DNA of 16,145 nt, taken from NCBI GenBank assembly GCA_016303235.1, contig JAEDMB010000032.1:1-16145 (forward strand), written 5' to 3'. The notes beneath the pieces were generated by a model, which had not been told where the DNA came from, made no database searches, and was given only the letters and a program-made list of their open reading frames with translations. Each line of letters begins with the position of its first letter. The stretch's first letter is position 1. Origin of the DNA: Oscillospiraceae bacterium. GTDB taxonomy: Bacteria; Bacillota; Clostridia; Oscillospirales; Ruminococcaceae. This document shows, piece after piece, positions 14,018-16,145 of this stretch. The position numbers and the translations under genes were made by a program.

Positions 14018-15460
14018 ATGCTTAATCAGAATGACGCTCCTATATATGAAGCATTACAGAAATTTAAAAGAATGAGAGTAGTTCCCTTTGATGTCCCAGG
14101 TCATAAGCGTGGCAGAGGTAACAAGGAGCTTACAGAATTTCTCGGTCAGAGCTGTATGGACGTTGACGTAAATTCAATGAAACCTCTTGACAATCTGTGT
14201 CACCCCGTTTCAGTAATACGTGAGGCAGAGGATATTGCCTCCGAGGCTTTCGGAGCTTCCCACGCATTTTTTATGGTCGGCGGAACTACTTCCGCAGTTC
14301 AGAGTATGATTATGTATGCCTGTAAGGACGGTGACAAAATCATTCTCCCCCGAAATGTTCACAGAAGTGCTATAAACTCTCTTATTTTATGCAATGCCGT
14401 TCCTGTATATGTAAATCCCGATGTAAATAATCAGCTCGGAATAGCTCTCGGAATGTCCGTTGAACAGGTCAGAAAAGCTATCGAGGAAAATCCCGATGCA
14501 AAAGCCGTACTCGTAAATAATCCGACCTATTACGGAATATGCTCCGATTTGAAAAAAATTACCGAAATCGCTCACGCTCACAATATGCTTGTACTCGTTG
14601 ACGAGGCTCACGGTACTCACTTCTATTTCGGAGATAATTTCCCTATTACTGCTATGAAAGCCGGTGCGGATATTGCCTCCGTAAGTATGCATAAATCGGG
14701 CGGAAGTCTCACTCAAAGCTCTTTTCTTTTAATGGGAGATAAAATAAACTCCGATTATATGCGACAGATTATAAATCTTACCCAGACTACAAGTGCATCA
14801 TATCTTCTTCTTTCAAGCCTTGATATTTCGAGAAAGCGTCTTGCACTTCACGGAAAGGAAATTTTTGCCAAAACTGTCGAAATGGCTGAATATGCACGTT
14901 CCGAAATAAATTCCATAGGCGGTTATTATGCCTACTCCAAAGAGCTTATCAACGGCGACAGCATTTACGATTTCGATATATCAAAGCTTTCCATACACAC
15001 TCTCCCCGTAGGTCTTGCCGGAATTGAAGTATATGATTTGCTCCGTGATGAATACGATATTCAGATTGAATTCGGAGATATAGGAAATATTCTTGCATAC
15101 CTTTCAGTAGGCGACAGAAAACAGGATATTGAACGTCTTATAAGTGCATTGGCTGAAATCCGCAGACGTTTCGGAAAATCAAAGGCTGGTATGCTCTCAC
15201 AGGAATATATAAATCCGATTGTTGCCGAAACTCCCCGAAAGGCTTTCTATGCCGATAAAATTTCACTTCCGCTTGAGGAAACTTCCGGACGTGTATGCAG
15301 TGAATTTGTTATGTGCTATCCCCCCGGAATACCTATTCTCGCCCCCGGTGAACTTATTACTATGGATATAATAAAATATATCAAGTATGCAAAAGAAAAA
15401 GGCTGTTCTATGACAGGCACGGAGGATATTAATATAGAACGTCTGAACGTTCTGAAATAA
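14018..15460 (+). CDS. speA: Orn/Lys/Arg-type PLP decarboxylase (probable arginine decarboxylase)
   Basis: This 480-residue fold-type I PLP enzyme has the signatures of the short Gram-positive Orn/Lys/Arg decarboxylase family (YaaO/SpeA type): FDVPGHKRG near the N terminus (residues about 26-34), the Gly/Ser-rich cofactor loop MVGGTTSAVQSM, D195-E-A-H198 binding the pyridine ring, and the Schiff-base lysine K226 in SVSMHKSGG. The C-terminal domain contains YPPGIPILAPGE. Pairing with speD makes a polyamine-synthesis role most likely, with arginine (to agmatine) the best guess; lysine or ornithine cannot be excluded from sequence alone. The start is contiguous with the speD stop, and AAGGA within GGAAGGAATG lies just upstream. 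The last codons (ERLNVLK) recur in a decayed copy near 16058. No terminator follows the stop. Confidence 0.88.
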   Translation: MLNQNDAPIYEALQKFKRMRVVPFDVPGHKRGRGNKELTEFLGQSCMDVDVNSMKPLDNLCHPVSVIREAEDIASEAFGASHAFFMVGGTTSAVQSMIMYACKDGDKIILPRNVHRSAINSLILCNAVPVYVNPDVNNQLGIALGMSVEQVRKAIEENPDAKAVLVNNPTYYGICSDLKKITEIAHAHNMLVLVDEAHGTHFYFGDNFPITAMKAGADIASVSMHKSGGSLTQSSFLLMGDKINSDYMRQIINLTQTTSASYLLLSSLDISRKRLALHGKEIFAKTVEMAEYARSEINSIGGYYAYSKELINGDSIYDFDISKLSIHTLPVGLAGIEVYDLLRDEYDIQIEFGDIGNILAYLSVGDRKQDIERLISALAEIRRRFGKSKAGMLSQEYINPIVAETPRKAFYADKISLPLEETSGRVCSEFVMCYPPGIPILAPGELITMDIIKYIKYAKEKGCSMTGTEDINIERLNVLK

Positions 15461-15484
15461 ACCCTGATTTATGGTGATAATTAT

Positions 15485-16015
15485 ATGAATAAAGCAAAAA
15501 GAATAATTGATAATATGGACAGTCAGGACGCACTGAAAATCTGTAAACAGATTGGAACTGTTGACGAAAATGCAACTCCGCTTAAACAGGCAAGATATAT
15601 TAATGATATTCTGAATACCGCCGAAAAACTAAATATCTGCATAAATGATACAATGCGTAAATGCGGAGGTTGCTGTCTTTCTGCAAACGCTGTTAAAACA
15701 GCAAGAAAATTATATGCAAAATCAAACAGCATTGAAGAATTTCTAAAATTTCTCAATGATGCTGATATCGGTGGCAGAAATTTACATATTTCAGATGATA
15801 AAATCATAGCTGTATACAAAAAATGCTACTGTAATATTCCCAAAAAAATAAATAATATAAATAAAAACTATTGCGAATGTTCTGCCGGCTGGTATATGAA
15901 ACTTTTTTCTGAAGTTTTCGGAAAAAATGTTACTGTCAGAATAATTGATACTATTGTTAACGGTGCATCTGAATGTACATTTGAAATTACAGGCTTTCAG
16001 AAAGATAAATCCTGA
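15485..16015 (+). CDS. Cys-rich conserved protein, DUF6144-like
   Basis: The 176-residue product has GGTGAT at 15473-15478, 6 bases before the ATG. It carries grouped cysteines: KCGGCC (C60, C63, C64), KCYC (C114, C116), YCECSAGW (C130, C132) and a late SECTFEI. The C-terminal pattern YCxCSxGWY, then LFSEVFGK.VTV, then a Cys before the last strand, matches proteins I know as DUF6144 or L-2-amino-thiazoline-4-carboxylate hydrolase-like, whose role is unknown. The cysteines could bind a metal or Fe-S cluster. There is no signal peptide or membrane segment. It follows the decarboxylase by 24 bases on the same strand with no terminator between, so it is probably co-transcribed, but I see no direct polyamine link. 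Confidence 0.7.
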   Translation: MNKAKRIIDNMDSQDALKICKQIGTVDENATPLKQARYINDILNTAEKLNICINDTMRKCGGCCLSANAVKTARKLYAKSNSIEEFLKFLNDADIGGRNLHISDDKIIAVYKKCYCNIPKKINNINKNYCECSAGWYMKLFSEVFGKNVTVRIIDTIVNGASECTFEITGFQKDKS

Positions 16016-16028
16016 TTTATCAAAATAA

Positions 16029-16081
16029 AAATACGCTAAGAAAAAGGGCTTTTCTATGAACGTCTGAACGTGCTGAAATAA
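16029..16081 (+). pseudogene. decayed copy of the 3' end of an Orn/Lys/Arg decarboxylase gene
   Basis: Bases 16029-16058 encode KYAKKKGFSM, matching KYAKEKGCSM near the end of the intact decarboxylase. After loss of about 8 codons and a frame change, 16058-16081 encode ERLNVLK and a TAA, identical to the intact C terminus. At DNA level 16058-16081 matches 15437-15460 except for one base. No upstream part of the gene remains, because the DUF6144-like gene lies directly before it. It looks like a scar of a tandem duplication or recombination at the end of the decarboxylase gene. Confidence 0.7.
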
Positions 16082-16101
16082 ATCGGAAATCAGATAAGTG
16101 T

Positions 16102-16128
16102 GACGGACGTGACGGGTATGACGGGTAT
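16102..16128 (+). repeat. 9-base tandem repeat, three units
   Basis: GACGGACGT (16102-16110) is followed by two identical units GACGGGTAT (16111-16119 and 16120-16128). The unit is a multiple of three, but I see no credible gene around it before the window ends. It may be the edge of a longer array or of a gene continuing outside. Confidence 0.6.
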
Positions 16129-16145
16129 TTCCATAACTTATATAT

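Noticed and set aside
1..16145. CRISPR array, tRNA, rRNA, transposase or integrase
   Set aside because: No regularly spaced repeats, tRNA cloverleaf, rRNA sequence or recombinase motif was seen on either strand.

Overview
The window looks like chromosomal DNA of a low-GC Gram-positive anaerobe, most likely a Ruminococcus-type member of the Oscillospiraceae (Bacillota). The evidence is the A/T-rich coding sequence, AAAGGA/GAGGTGA ribosome binding sites, sigma-A promoters with 17-base spacers and TGn-extended -10 boxes, and the protein families present. Codon use looks uniform. I see no insertion sequence, integrase, tRNA, rRNA or CRISPR array.

Layout. (1) 1-171 is the 3' end of a gene resembling an extracellular solute-binding protein. 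It converges with a minus-strand FAD oxidoreductase that carries a C-terminal Rieske domain (176-1468). (2) 1576-1857 is a small unrecognised polar protein followed by a strong terminator. (3) 1958-4157 holds two adjacent WYL-domain regulators behind a near-consensus promoter. (4) 4237-12173 is a tight five-gene operon: SWIM zinc-finger protein, HEAT-like solenoid protein, MoxR-type AAA+ ATPase, DUF5682-type protein and VWA (MIDAS) protein. Its own promoter lies at the end of the second WYL gene, and a strong terminator follows the last gene. (5) 12217-12993 is a minus-strand TauE/SafE-type permease that shares that terminator. (6) 13071-15460 is a polyamine unit: strong promoter, a structured 150-base leader with an intrinsic terminator, S-adenosylmethionine decarboxylase (speD) and an Orn/Lys/Arg-type decarboxylase. 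(7) 15485-16015 is a Cys-rich DUF6144-like protein, followed by a decayed copy of the decarboxylase 3' end and a 9-base tandem repeat.

How the genes may work together. The WYL pair probably controls the five-gene operon. MoxR ATPases with VWA partners act as chaperone or activation machines. Here they are fixed next to a DUF5682 protein with two GxxH motifs resembling the TraB/TIKI/ChaN/EreA hydrolase superfamily, plus a zinc finger and a solenoid scaffold. The organisation resembles an inducible stress or conflict (defence-like) system, but its role is inferred, not shown. The polyamine genes would decarboxylate a basic amino acid and supply decarboxylated SAM for spermidine synthesis.

The two most interesting items are the speD leader and the WYL/SWIM/MoxR/DUF5682/VWA locus. 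In the leader, two abutting hairpins have perfectly complementary loops, a putative antiterminator excludes both the loop-loop pairing and the terminator, and a possible 11-codon leader peptide overlaps the structure.
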